Part shown: one piece after another, positions 10,421 through 37,503 of the stretch | Position numbering within the stretch: the stretch's first letter is position 1 | Layout: every line of letters starts with the position of its first letter | Origin: Nematostella vectensis | Lineage: Eukaryota > Cnidaria > Anthozoa > Actiniaria > Edwardsiidae | Length of the DNA: 64,000 bases | Direction of reading: 5' to 3' | Assembly: GCF_932526225.1 (NCBI RefSeq) | Contig: NC_064046.1 | Span: 1,798,001 to 1,862,000 of the forward strand | Notes under the pieces: generated by a model | Seen by the model: only the letters and a program-made list of their open reading frames with translations | What the model was told of the DNA's origin: nothing | Database searches by the model: none | Position numbers and translations under genes: made by a program

Positions 10421-12499
10421 TTTTGTTATCAATCACGCGATCGACAAAGCGTCTTTAAACCAGCTTGATATTCGAACATTTCGGGCCGCCATTTGCAGAT
10501 ATGATACACAATAACTATTACCCAGGCTTACTCGCATGGATCGCCACAGGAAGAAAGACAAGTTTGTTGTTTTGGCGCGCGAAAAAACGCGGTGCGCAAA
10601 AATGCAAGAGCGCTTATGTGCAAGAAAAATCGACGTTCACAGAGTATGTTTATTAAAAAAAACATACAGAAAGTATATATATTTTATGCATGTTTATTGG
10701 TGCACTTGCAGTTCGCTTAAAACTTAACACTTTCTTATTCTTAACTTCTCAGAGTATATATACCTTTTAGTTAAGATGATATAATTAAATGTGTTGTCTG
10801 CTCCCTCCAATATCCTACATGACCATAAGCGGCTTTTTCTTGCGTTGAATCATGATTTTCCACGATCACACACAATATACACACTGACGCCGATCTGCTA
10901 ATACGAAGAGAAAAATGAGACTCGAGAACCTTTTCCGGGGAGTTTAGTCCGAAAAAAAATATTATTTCGATAAAACATAGGTTTTTTTAGCTTCTAATAG
11001 CGTATTGTATGTCTAAGAACAAGTTTCGTGAGTAGCGCCAACGTTTCGAGTGTCGGTATGTTTGCGTAGGTGACAAGAGTTTTAATCTCAATTCCCCTGG
11101 TAGTATAAGAGCACGATGTGTGCATCACGATGCTCAAAGAGTTTTTGTAAACATCCAAACAAACATTTCTTATTTCACAATGTCACCTTAACCAGTTAAC
11201 TGAAATGTGTGTGTGTGTGTATTTTTCTAATTCAAGTCATCTCATTTCACTGATATGATCATAGTTATCAAACAAGGCCGGTAATTGTTTACCTTTTTGA
11301 TATTTTTCTATACGTACAGTAAGAATTGAAATGAAAACTGTAAAAACGAGTTCTGATAAGAAACGGTGAACATAGTAAGACCAATTTTCTTGCCTGTTCG
11401 ATTACTAGAAACATTTCTCAAGACTTTATACACTTGTTTTTTTCTCGTCAGGGGTGGTTTTAACACTAGCAGTGCTAATATATCTTTTGACTGGTAATGG
11501 TAGTACCACTTGACACTTTGATTTGGACAAAAGATTGCATTAACGAGGACACGAAATCTGGCCCTGCTGGGCGAGTGTCGCACGAGAAAGAAAAAATCGT
11601 CCAAAATATCAAACAAAACGTTATGTGTACGATGTGTAGAGATCTATCTAAAACTTTGTTTTAGATAGATGTCAATTGTGAATAGCTATGAAAGGCATAC
11701 CATGACATACCATATTTGTTTGCCAGTCTGTTGTTTATGATTATGATGATATATAGCATGAATACCCATCTTATAGCTTTATTTAGTTTGCAAAATATCC
11801 TTTTAAAAGCAATGGATTTGATGGCTTTTTATTTTGCTCGTGACTGCATGTTGTCACGCTAGATGAACTTTTTTTTAAATTAGTTCGTTTTGTGTCCGTG
11901 ATCGGTGTCACGCTAGATGAATTCATTTTTTGTTCTTTTTTATTCTTTTATCTTTAAAGTGACGTTTTCTATTTGGTACAATTTAGTGGATCATGGTTTT
12001 CTAAGTTGGCGGTACAAACCTTAAGAGTCGTGATTTGCTGGACAAATGGCGATATTAGTGCCAAACATAAGAAACCCGGGAAGAAGGGTTCCGTAAACCC
12101 TGGTCGAGACAGCTTTTCCAATCTAGGGAAGGTATTACTTCTTCGTAGATATTTTGCTGTGTCACGGAAACAAAAAAGGTGAGCTTATTTTTAGGGGAGT
12201 TCAGTAGACGTTTCTTGAAGGATGTCAAGGATTTGTACTATAAGACTTGTCATAGGTAACATTTTTAGAACGTTTTTTTTTTACTTCAGTGCGTAAAAAT
12301 AGCCACCCCATGTCAGTGAAGCATTTTCCAGTCTCCTAAGACTTCGCGTAGTATTGTCTTCGAATTTTTTTGTTGCTTTGATAGTTTAAATAACAATAGC
12401 TTAATGACACCTTTAGGAGAATTACTAGGCATCAAAGTGAAGTATAAATAGCCCGAAGACCCCAAGATTAACAAACAAACTCGGCATCACTCAATAACA
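10421..12499. other. Intergenic region between divergent CUT-homeobox and deiodinase genes
   Basis: About 2.1 kb without a supportable gene. It is AT-rich and should contain the promoters of both neighbours. A perfect small hairpin lies at about 11643-11670 (12-bp arms ATCTATCTAAAA, loop CTTTG). No repeat of a recognised family is obvious. Confidence 0.6.
12443..12450 (+). promoter_or_regulatory. TATA box of the deiodinase-like gene
   Basis: TATAAATA lies 50 bp before the ATG at 12500. A start site about 30 bp downstream would give a 5' UTR of only about 25 nt. Confidence 0.5.
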
Positions 12500-14784
12500 A
12501 TGTTGTTTTCAGAACGATGGATGACTTTGAAAATGTTTTTTATTTACGTAGTTCTTTTCGTCATCTTTCGTATTGGAGCTTTTCTGAAACAGTTCCCTGC
12601 TACGCACGATTTTCTTAGATGGGCTTTTAATCTTCTCTCGGGCACCGATCTACCACCAACGATGTACTGGAAATTGCTATTTGGCAAAGAAATGCTCGAA
12701 AATGTATGGCAGAGCATTTCGGTGGATATGAACAAAAAGGTGAAACTTGACAACAAAGCATTTAACTCTCCACTTGTTTCACTGAGCGATGAGGGGTTTT
12801 GCCGTTTACTGGACTTCGCTAAAGGCGAGAGACCTCTGGTGGTTAATTTTGGAAGCAGCACTTGTCCAATTTTTATGAAAAAGATGTTAGAATACGAGAA
12901 GATGATTGTGCAGTTTAAAGATGTCGCAGATTTTGTTATTGTTTACATCGAAGAAGCACATCCAAGCGACGGTTGGGCATTTGATGAGGTGAGAGGGGAG
13001 CAAATTTTGGTCTCGTATTTGTTATAGATACTCAGCGCTTTTCACTTCCTAGCGTAAAATCAAGCGTTTTTTTTAAACCACATTCATTGCACAATATGGC
13101 TTGACAGAACTGAGGATTTTCAAATACGACACATCCTATCAATTTTTTTATATATAGAAGACTTTTAATCTTATATATAGCAGATTTCAAATGGTTCATG
13201 TATCCGTTGTGAGTTTGTAACTGTTATGGGTATAATATCACAATAATTGCACGCAGGTCAGTTTTGATGGACTTCAAAATTAAAAACTAGATTTCTACTT
13301 TTAGATACATACTATAAGCGTTATTATTTTCCTATAAGCCATGCTTCCATGCTTTCCTATAACCCATGCATGTTTTGTAAGGCTTCGCAAATTCTGTTGC
13401 ATTCGTCTCATTTTCCTCCTCTATATATACTGTAGGTTGAATGAGAGGACGTGGACGCAAACACATATAAGTTTGTTTGAGGTTTTGTTGCACATTTTGT
13501 GTCCTTGCATGGCTCAATGACTGCTGAAGTCATTTTTGTCATGCAGATATTAGATTCGGTTTGAAATAGCATAAAGTCTTGATCTTTCTTGCACGCAATC
13601 CCAACATAAGTAGCTCTTGACTCACACTGGAACCTGGGGCCGGTTCCTGAAAAGCCGATTTGCGCTAACCCAGGGTTAAATTAACCCTAACCCACGATTA
13701 AATATTTACCCCCAGATTAGTTCTGTTCTCGAAACGCTGGTTAGCTCTAGCTCTGGGTCAGTTTGGAGGTAAAATCTAACCCTGCTCGCGAGGTGGGTTA
13801 ACTCGCTAACCCACTGTTTAGTTGGCGAAACACAGGCCTCCCAAACTTTGTAGTAGAACTAAAGCTTCATAAAATAAAGTTGTCGACAAAAAAGACGTTA
13901 CACAAAACAATGTAGGGATCAAATATCCTAACATTTCGCTTTATTATGTGACCTTCGTTGCGTTGCTGACTTGAAAATTGTGCTGGGACAGACAGAAAGT
14001 TACATGAAATTTATACTTGAAATGAATCTGTCTCGCTAGTGTCACGCACCAACTCGAATCCTGCAAATGACACTTTTTTGGCCATGAAATGGTGGTAATT
14101 ACAGGTGATGTAGAGGTGTTTTGGGGCTTTTCTGCGAAAATAAAATCCCCAAAGGTAAATTTAAGTTACTTTCTGTTGATATACTGGGTACCCTGTGTGG
14201 ATTTTACTCCTCAAACCAGTTTTTCACTCGTTTAATCCAGGGTTAGTAATTCGGGGGATTACATGGCTTTCGGGAACGGTGAGTTATCCGTCGGTTAGCT
14301 AACCTACGATTAGCGAATTTTAACCCGGGATTAGGCGCTGATCGAGGGTTAAGTTAATCGGCCTTCCAGGAACCGGCCCCTGAGCGCAAGAGTAAGCGTT
14401 TAAAACGTTTGCTTGTTTTACTACGCTTTACGTTTAACTGATGACCACTTCTCCGCGTTTCCTATCAAATCATCTACTTGCAAAGAAGATAAATTTTAAC
14501 TTACTTCGTCTTTTTTCATGTTTCAGAATAACAACATTCCAACACACTCCTCGCAGACCGAACGTTGTGTCGCCGCGCGGCAGCTGTCTTCCCAGAATGC
14601 AATATGCCCCGTGCTTGTTGACTCCATGCTAAACGCTGCTAATGTGGCCTACGGTGCTCTGCCAATCAGATTGTACATCATAAGGAACAATCACGTTGTC
14701 TACCAGGGAGGTGCGGGACCAATGGGGTATTGTATGGATGACGTCATCAATTGGTTGTCAGCTTATACAGGCCAGAAGCATTAG
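12500..14784 (+). CDS. Iodothyronine deiodinase homologue with Cys at the Sec position
   Basis: Exons 12500-12988 and 14527-14784 give 248 aa with both phases at zero. The N-terminus has one membrane segment (about residues 12-30, MFFIYVVLFVIFRIGAF), as in vertebrate deiodinases. The thioredoxin-like core contains PLVVNFGSSTCPIFM. The family's selenocysteine motif is usually SCTUPPF, so codon 122 (TGT at 12863-12865) is Cys in place of Sec. The two conserved histidines are present (YIEEAHPSDGWAF and NIPTH after the splice). The second exon keeps the family's C-terminal half: ALPIRLYIIRNNHVVYQGG and GPMGYCMDDV. Deiodinases remove iodine from thyroid hormones with thiol cofactors. Cys enzymes are usually slower, and in a non-chordate the physiological substrate is unknown. 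No SECIS element is required. An AATAAA at about 15113 ends the transcript. The 1.5-kb intron carries a MITE. Confidence 0.85.
13637..14381. mobile_element. MITE with GGGGCCGGTTCCTG termini in the deiodinase intron
   Basis: The left terminus GGGGCCGGTTCCTGAAAAGC and right terminus TTCCAGGAACCGGCCCC are inverted copies. Both are followed inward by degenerate GCGCTAACCC / GGGTTAA motifs. The body (about 745 bp) has no open frame. A single related end (GGGGCCCGTTCTTGAAA, then GCGCTAATCC) occurs at about 27491 in an intron of the USP gene. Target duplication was not resolved. Confidence 0.7.
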
Positions 14785-15112
14785 ATGAGTATTAGATCAG
14801 GGAAGTGCTTCAAGTACTGATGTCGGGTAAACATTTGGATATAATGCAAACGACTATAATCATTAAAAACACTTTTAAGCTCTTTCAAACACTTTACAAT
14901 AATTTAAAACGCAGAAAGGATATGATAGTTTAGTTTAAGATCTGGAATGCTCAAATATGGTATAGAATGTCCTAATCATAAGGAATCGACCGAGCTGGAA
15001 CATGAACTTTGGGCTTCCTGTGGTATGGAAATTGTTATTGAAGGATACTAATTTTTGGAAGCATATTTCGTATTTTCAGCGCATTTATAATTAGCATTAT
15101 TTCTATCCAACT

Positions 15113-15118
15113 AGAATA
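15113..15118 (+). promoter_or_regulatory. Polyadenylation hexamer of the deiodinase-like gene
   Basis: AATAAA (ctagaataaagat) lies about 330 nt after the stop codon at 14784 and before the start of the next gene. No closer hexamer was noticed. Confidence 0.5.
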
Positions 15119-15379
15119 AAGATATGGTACTTATTACATTTTTGTTTATTATTTGTGGTTGTTATTTCTAGTCATCTCTTTGTTTATAGCAATCGCGACT
15201 TCCGGTTCGTGCGCGCGCAAAATTCAAAATAAATGGCGCGCAAACGAGACGTCACTTCAGCATTCAGTATGAAATAACAGTCTTTTGAACAAACGACAAA
15301 ATGGACGAATGTGTTATTCTGTGCTTTTGCCGACTTTTGCTAATTTATACGAAGCAATTTCGTTCATAATCTATCCACG

Positions 15380-30948
<15,569 letters not shown>

Positions 30949-31582
30949 CTTGCACCCTGACGACACCATGGGTATCAGCGGGTACTGCCAACAACAAGAC
31001 TAAACTTGCTACATGGCTTTTGGGAGGGATGGAAGATTTAGTGTGTGCAGGGTTTTTTTTTTAATCATTCTATTCCTCCACTCAAAAGCCGAATGGTCGG
31101 CCCTTTAAAATAGCACTTTCAAACCCAGCACCGGCCTCCCCACCATACTTTCACAGTAACGATTTTTCTATCAAAGTATTGTTTTTTAACGCGATAATAC
31201 TTTCTTAACACTGAAAAAAATCTCTTCGAACTTAACTAAAAAAAACAACGAGGACCACCTGTGTGACCTTGACACAATCCAGTCAAACAATGATATATTC
31301 GGTAACACATAAAATTTACATTAAAATATTGTACATTAAAATACTGTTCAGTAATAATAGTGTACAAAAAAACTCACAACCCAGTGTCTGATTGTTCAAA
31401 ACAGTAATTTCCATCAGAATGTCATATTTTTTACAATTTCATTCACAGATTATTTGATGAATTCTTAATATAATTTATGCGATAATTATATGTTTAACTG
31501 GATATATGGATATGTGGATTTATCTATTATAAATATATTTTTATTTACTTTTGTGTCGATTGGTGAAGTGATGGCGAAGTCA

Positions 31583-34500
31583 TTAGTCAAATAGAGCAAC
31601 TTTATCATTAATTTTCTTATTGAGAATGGCTTCCTCTGCAATTCTCTCGGCTACAACTATCAGATCTTCCTCTTGTTTCTAATAAGATAAAAACGTCATA
31701 AAATAAGCATATTTGACATGAAAACAACCGTACAAATACCAACTTATTTACCTGCGTATGCACTACCTCGCCTAAGATAGACTTGACAAGCATTCGGTCT
31801 TCGTCCGTCAAAGAGAACTGCATCTGGTACAAGAGGTAAAAGAGCAAGACGGAAATATTACAAAATCTCTAAGGCTTCGACGTAGTATAAAAAGACAGTG
31901 ATAATTAGACCACGACTGTCATGACTATCGGTGCATAGTCACAAACAAAACAACCACACGGCATTTCGGCCTTTCAATAGCAGGGCCGTAGCAGGTTTCG
32001 AAATATTGGGGGGGGCACAATACAAAACATTAAGAAAATATTGGGGGGGGGGCACAGTCACGCCTCTACTGGTCATTTCCTTATAATTTTTGAAAATATT
32101 AGGGGGGGGCCTGTAACGAACAAAACACAATTGCTCGTTCATCAAACAGTACGTAATGTCCCCGATTTCTTTTAGGGGGAAGTCACGTATTTCTGCTTTC
32201 AGTTGTTTTTCTTATACTTGATAAAAGTACATATGATTTATAAAAATACATGATTGGAGAGGGACGAAATTCCATGGGACACGCCCGTACTGCCTATAAG
32301 TACGACGCGCTAGATCTGTGATAAGAAGTAATCACATGATGGAATGATAAACGACTTGCCTTTCCCTCAAGCCCGCTGACCTCCCTGTCAAGACCGCAGA
32401 CATCACTGGAGACGCTCTCAAGTTTGGTAATCACGTGATCACAAAAGTCTTTGAATGACATGACGATGTCACTAAGGTGCTGTCGCTGCTCCGCCTCGCT
32501 ATCAAGTCGTGACGTCATAATATGCATAGCCTGCAGTGTTTGCCGCTGGGCATGATTCATGAGCGACACTCGACTCTGCAAGAAATTTGCTGATGTGTGT
32601 TACATGTCACAATGATGAAATTGGTGATGATAATGGAGATGACGATGTTTGTTTTTTATTCTCTTTAAAAGGATTTTTGACGTACAGTTGTTGTAAACAT
32701 ACCTCCATACACCCCAGCTGTTTCTCTAGCACAGTAATCCGACGTGCTTTAGACTCGACGTCTCCCTTTGCTTGCTGGTAAGACAAACTTCAATATTCAT
32801 TTCTGTTTTTGAGGATAGCAGACATCCATCATTCATGTTTGAAGGCGTTCGTGATGTTAGCAAAGGTGAGCGATATAATTGTTATTGCCCCGATAAACAT
32901 GGACAGATTCCAAGAGAAATCAAAATTAGTTAAGGTGAGTTCAGGGTGGACAGTCCATAGTAAAGTACTGAGGAAAACCTCAGCTAGAGGGGTCGAATTT
33001 TCAGGGACCCACGATAAACTTCCCAAAGGGGGCTTGGGTTAAAGTTGGCGAGTGGTGTACCCCCCCCCCCCCCCCCCCATTCTTCGGGTTCTCCGTTTTA
33101 CTTCTCTCCAAATGAACCAACAATTTTGTTCCGAAGATCTTTACCTATGTATGTAATGGTCGCTCTGCCTGAGGCGCCTTTTTAGCGGGGCCAGCGCGGC
33201 CGTAGGTATAGAAAAATGGTATATAACTATGCGACTGAGTTTTTTTGGTCATCGCGCGGGAGCCCTCTGGTTCTGCCTGCCTGCCTGCCTACCCGCGATA
33301 GCTATGTAACCACGGTTCTCTGACGTCTTCACTTGAGAAATACACAAACTTCCAAACATCTAAAGGTTGCTTCTCACTTGGACGTAAGCGCAAGCGGAAC
33401 GCACGTTGTTTTCCGATTCTCACCAGAACATAAGCGCAAGAGAACGAAACTGCTTGATTTTCTTGCGCTTGTGTTTGACCGATACACACTTGTGTTGCGC
33501 TTCCGTTTGCGCTTGCGTCCTAGTGAGAACCAATCTTAAGAAGTGGGAAAATTATTTGAGAAACTCTATTACAGTCATGGATTGCTTAAATCAAACAATC
33601 TACATTTTTCCGCTGTCGAATTTCGCCTCCAACAAACTGGTTATCACACGGCGAAAGATCGATTGACTTATATTTCACAACACAGAGATGAAAGAAAGTC
33701 TACGAAAGTAAGTCTTTACAAAAAGACTAAAATAAAGAAAGTACCCATGTCTAAAGACGGAGAAATAGAAAATAATAAAGCAGGAAAGGTATGATTATTA
33801 ATGTTGGTTTCCAGCCGACTTGAAACGAATGAAACGACACTTTTTCAAATCGTATAAGTAAGTACTTACAGCAGGTTTAGTTATAAACGATTTTATCGCT
33901 TTTGATTGAGTACTTTAGATACTTAACTTATTTGTTCTTGTTCAGTTGTAGTTTAAATTCAAACTAGTTTTCCTTTACCGCAATTCTATATACTTTATTA
34001 TCATGGTGTAGTCAAAAATAAATCTCTGTAATGCGAATTGTTCGAACAAAACCAATTCTGCTTCGGCTTTTTCTGTCCAAATTATAAGTTAATCGTGTCA
34101 ATCTTATTCTATACTATTCTATTCTATACTATTTTATCAGAGAACTTATACCCTTCCTCCCCTCCTTCCCGGAAAAAAATTGGTCCACCTTTTCGGATTT
34201 CGCACAATCTAATTCTATACTATTCTATACTATAGAATCTGAGCCAGCCTAAAAGGCAAAAAGAGTAAACGAATGTATGTTATTTCTCATACTTTCTCTG
34301 CTTTGATTTTTGTTTGGTAAGAACAATTAAGGTTAGTTTGTAAGTTTCTTGTTTTTGAGAGGAAAATATTTTTTTAGTTTGTTTCACCTCACAACTAATT
34401 TGCACTAATCCTAGAAGGTCCTTACAAATTAAAACTAGACATAAATAATAAATAAAATGAATAGTTAAACAAAGCAGAGTGCTAGGTTAGAGGTTCTATA

Positions 34501-37404
34501 ATCTGACTGCTCTGGGAAAGAATGAACTTGCTGTTACATATAATTAAAAGTTATCTGTTTTTTTCAGCAATATCAAACTTATCAAAGCAAGATGCTGCAC
34601 CTCTTCGAATGCTGCTGTGTCTTTGGCAAATAGCTCTCGATAAAGGCACTGGATAAGCAGTTTTACTTATTATTAATAAAACCACCCCTGTAAGGCAGCC
34701 AATTTTTCGACAGATTACTGGAGTGTGTTGTTTTTAGTGGCCATAAAATTAAATGATTGTCTCAAAATAAGTCTATGATAAATATTAAAGGGGACAATAA
34801 CAAATTCAGAGGTAGTCTATAGTACTTTTATTACTCAGCACGTTCCCAAAAGGTGATCGCAGAGGCATCACTATGCTTCCCCTGTATCTGAACTCTATTA
34901 TCCCTGTTTTTCCCTGGCCATAGAATTAGATTAGTCCTGACACCATTGTGTGAATGCTATACAATTGTAATTTGAAATTTTTCTCTTCTCATCATGTTTG
35001 TTTATTTTCTTTTTGCTGTTATTGTTTATAGGTAGTGGAAATAAAGAAAATAAAAATATAGAAATGGATAAAGATATATAAAAAAGTGAAGATTTAGATT
35101 CTAATATTCAAACTTGGAACTAAAGCAGGACTACAAGTACAAGTACCTTTTTTCTTATTCTGGTCTTTACTATGGTTATGATTATTATAATTATTTATAA
35201 AATTTATTATTATTATTAAATACTATTATTTTGAATTTTATTTAGAATACAAATGCACTGGCTTCGCCTTTAGGCAGTGCCTAAATCTATATATTATGCC
35301 TTGAACTCAACCGCGTATCTGCTCCTCTCATCGTATCATATGAGGGTGATAAGCTTGAAAAATCTATTTAACTTTTACTTATTCATTTCTTTAGAGCATA
35401 TCGGATTACTTTTAACTTACACTGAGCTGTTCCTCTGCCTGGTTCAATTGCTCTGTAAGCGTTTTTGTCTTATTCTGCAGTGCGGTATTCACTTGAGCTT
35501 GTTTGTCGGTCGCTTCCCTCAGTCCATTGATCAAATTTGCCTATGAGACGAACCTTATTAGATATTTGATAGGGAGAGCTTATCTCTTGCCAGTCAAGTG
35601 GTCCCCCCTTTCGATATTGTGCGAACCCTTAAATCACCCCCGTCATTCATTGGCTAGCCTGCGAAGCCAGCGTTTTTGTGGAGTTTCAGCAGGGATAGAG
35701 AGCGAGCGAGGAATATGGCTACGCAGGCTATTCATTGGCCTGCACTAGAATGGTTTCCAGTAACGCCGCCACTCCACAAAGCGCTGACCAAGCAGAAATC
35801 AACAGATGTTACTCCGTTAGTTTGAATAGCGGCTTAGCAGTTGGAAATTATTGAAACGAGTTCGCAGAACGTTGAAAAATGCACGATCGATATTAATGAT
35901 ATTTTTTCGACGAAAATTTGGCACAGTCGAATTCCAGTTTTTGTATTGTCTTCATTCTTCTGGTTCACGAATACGACTATTTGGGCTTTTTGTATTTATT
36001 CGTTTTATATGTAAGACTTACTTGTTCTTCAAATGTCTCTTCTATGAATTTCTCCCATTGATTAGCTTCCTCTGAAAACCAAAAGAGATCATTAAAGACG
36101 ACGCATCCCCCGGTGCAATCATAACATTTTCGAAAGCTTCCAGCGTCTTTGTACTACTAATAAAGGCTCTGGGTAATCTAAGATACTATAAGTGTTCAAA
36201 CGAGACTAGGGCTCCTGTGGCTCATAGCGCGTCGTATTTATAGGCGGTACGGGCGTGTCCCGTGGGCGCCATAAAATGCGAGGGTTGAGAGTTCTTCTCC
36301 AGCAACACTGTTTTTATTCCATATAGAAGGTTGAAAAAATATGCTCTTCCTCTAAATAGGACCACTATTTTAAACATTTATTTTTTAGATAGTTGGTGAT
36401 GATGGTAGTTGTGGTGGTGTTTGGTAGGTTCAGTGAAATAATCACATAACCACTATTTTTAGAGTTGTTACAATTAATCTGTGAAACACTAACTATTGGT
36501 GTGTAACAGTGCGTGTTATACAAAATAAAACAATAGAATTCAACAGAATTTTACTAGTATTACTAAATGTAAACGTGTAGTATACCACTAACAGTTTCAC
36601 GGATTAATTGAAACCACTCTAAACATAAATAGTTGGTGGTGATGATGGTAGTTGTGGTGGTGTGTGGTAGGTTCAGTTAAATAATAACATAAGAGATTGT
36701 TTTTTTTATTCTTCATGTAAGTGCTCCAGTGGCACAGTCGGTTAGCGTTTCATTTTTGGGCGTGTCCCGTGGTTGCCATTAAGTTTCGTTCCTCTCCAGC
36801 AGCAATCATGTATTTTTATCAAACAGAAGCACACAACTGAAAGCAGAAATACCTGACTTCCCTCTAAAAGTAATCTGGGACATACGGGACAACGTACTGT
36901 TTTATGGACGAGCAATTGTGTTTTGTTGGTTTAGTAAAACCCTCTGAGAGGGTCGGTTGACCTGAATAATCTCAGAATCAACAAATTAACGAGATCTTCA
37001 TGTACTTAAAAACGTTACAATTCTAAATAGCCGCATTGTTCAACTAAAAAAGCTATTGTTTGTCATCTACCCTGAGCTCGTGCGTGGCGTGTTAAATTTT
37101 TTACTTTAAAATGTGTTCGGTATTGTTCGCAAGTATTCTCGGGTATTTCCAATAAACCTCGTTATTCATTGAAAAACCCTCTCTCGGTGTATTTTTGGTC
37201 TATTTTTGCTTCAGAGCCTTCGTTAACCGAGTAGACTATCGGCAGCGAATTCTCCAAGTTTAGCAGACTGAATGATTGCAGAGTCTCGTGAAATAGCTAT
37301 TAGCTGATGAACAAGTTTTTGAAACTGTTGGAGTAGGGCACGAGGGTAAATAATAAACTTTGATCACCTTTTTTTCGTCGATATTTTCCTACAGCGTTCC
37401 CCAT
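31583..37404 (-). CDS. Coiled-coil protein of unknown function (minus member of a divergent pair)
   Basis: Exons on the minus strand: 37404-37393 (tentative, MGNA), 37324-37228, 36071-36022, 35540-35421, 32774-32703, 32575-32360, 31823-31752 and 31678-31583. They sum to 735 nt, one frame, 244 aa. The protein is almost wholly alpha-helical and coiled-coil: FQKLVHQLIAISRD, LINGLREATDKQAQ, LTEQLNQAEEQLS, RITVLEKQLGCME, DVCGLDREVSGLEGK, then a conserved-looking C-terminus LTDEDRMLVKSILGEVV and AERIAEEAILNK. I recognise no family. The first exon relies on a weak donor (GCT|gtagga); the other joins have good sites and phases. Intron 6 is GC-AG (GGGAAAG|gcaagt). It shares its upstream region with the plus-strand coiled-coil gene, suggesting joint expression. 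Confidence 0.6.
31980..32116. mobile_element. Copy of the 'GTAGCCAGG / CTACTGGTCATTTCC' repeat
   Basis: cagggccgtagcaggtttcg is followed by ATATTGGGGGGG runs and ctctactggtcatttcctt. It lies in the intron between exons 6 and 7 of the minus coiled-coil gene. Confidence 0.6.
32262..32316 (-). mobile_element. tRNA-derived SINE fragment, reverse orientation
   Basis: The complement reads agcgcgtcgtacttataggc followed by agtacgggcgtgtcccatgg, the central block of the SINE head. Its 3' B-box half is missing. Confidence 0.6.
33061..33078. repeat. C homopolymer in an intron of the minus coiled-coil gene
   Basis: About 19 consecutive C interrupt an intron that otherwise contains only MITE sequence and AT-rich filler (32775-35420). 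Confidence 0.7.
33364..33536. mobile_element. PIF/Harbinger-like MITE with TAA target duplication
   Basis: The left end AGGTTGCTTCTCACTTGGAC and the right end (complement AGATTGGTTCTCACTAGGAC) form inverted arms of about 38 bp, continuing GTAAGCGCAAGCGGAA. The element is flanked by TAA at 33361-33363 and 33537-33539. Three-base TWA duplications are typical of PIF/Harbinger. It is 173 bp and non-coding. Confidence 0.75.
36208..36430 (+). mobile_element. tRNA-derived SINE copy with 3' tail
   Basis: gctcctgtggctcatagcgcg is followed by gtcgtatttataggcggtacgggcg and a degraded B box. The tail is accactatttt, then agatagttggtgatgatgg, as at 26.9 kb. The A box is damaged (tggctcatag). Confidence 0.65.
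36470..36625. mobile_element. Foldback element CAATTAATC-GTGAAAC
   Basis: The arms CAATTAATCTGTGAAACACTAAC (36471) and the inverted GTTTCACGGATTAATTG (ending near 36622) enclose about 150 bp. The same SINE-tail-like block (atagttggtg.tgatggtag, ttgtggtggtgt) lies on both sides at 36392-36420 and 36628-36662. Confidence 0.6.
36720..36807 (+). mobile_element. tRNA-derived SINE copy, shortened
   Basis: GTGCTCCAGTGGCACAGTCGG is followed by a deletion of the central arm, then ggcgtgtcccgtggttgcca and a B-box-like gttcctctccagcagc. It is the second copy within 500 bp. Confidence 0.6.
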
Positions 37405-37503
37405 ACTCACAATTACAATGGGAAGTAATAATCCCTCGTCGTCTACTCAACAAAGGCATTAGACGTAATTCCATAAGACGTACTCGCGCGCCTTTTGGCC
37501 AGA
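37405..37503. promoter_or_regulatory. Putative bidirectional promoter of the coiled-coil pair
   Basis: It lies between the minus start (ATG at 37404) and the first plus start (ATG at 37504). A GC-rich, GCGCGC-rich stretch (37487-37600) follows. A 14-codon open frame (MGSNNPSSSTQQRH) at about 37419-37463 on the plus strand would be an upstream ORF if transcription starts before it. No TATA box is seen. Confidence 0.45.

Noticed and set aside
12863-12865. Possible TGA selenocysteine codon in the deiodinase homologue
   Set aside because: The codon is TGT (Cys); no in-frame TGA occurs, so recoding is not needed.
33543-33794. Possible exon KLYYSHGLLKSNNLHFSAVE with donor gtaagt at 33709
   Set aside because: It is on the plus strand inside an intron of the minus gene, with no partner exon or start. 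It is too weak to list, though the donor is good.
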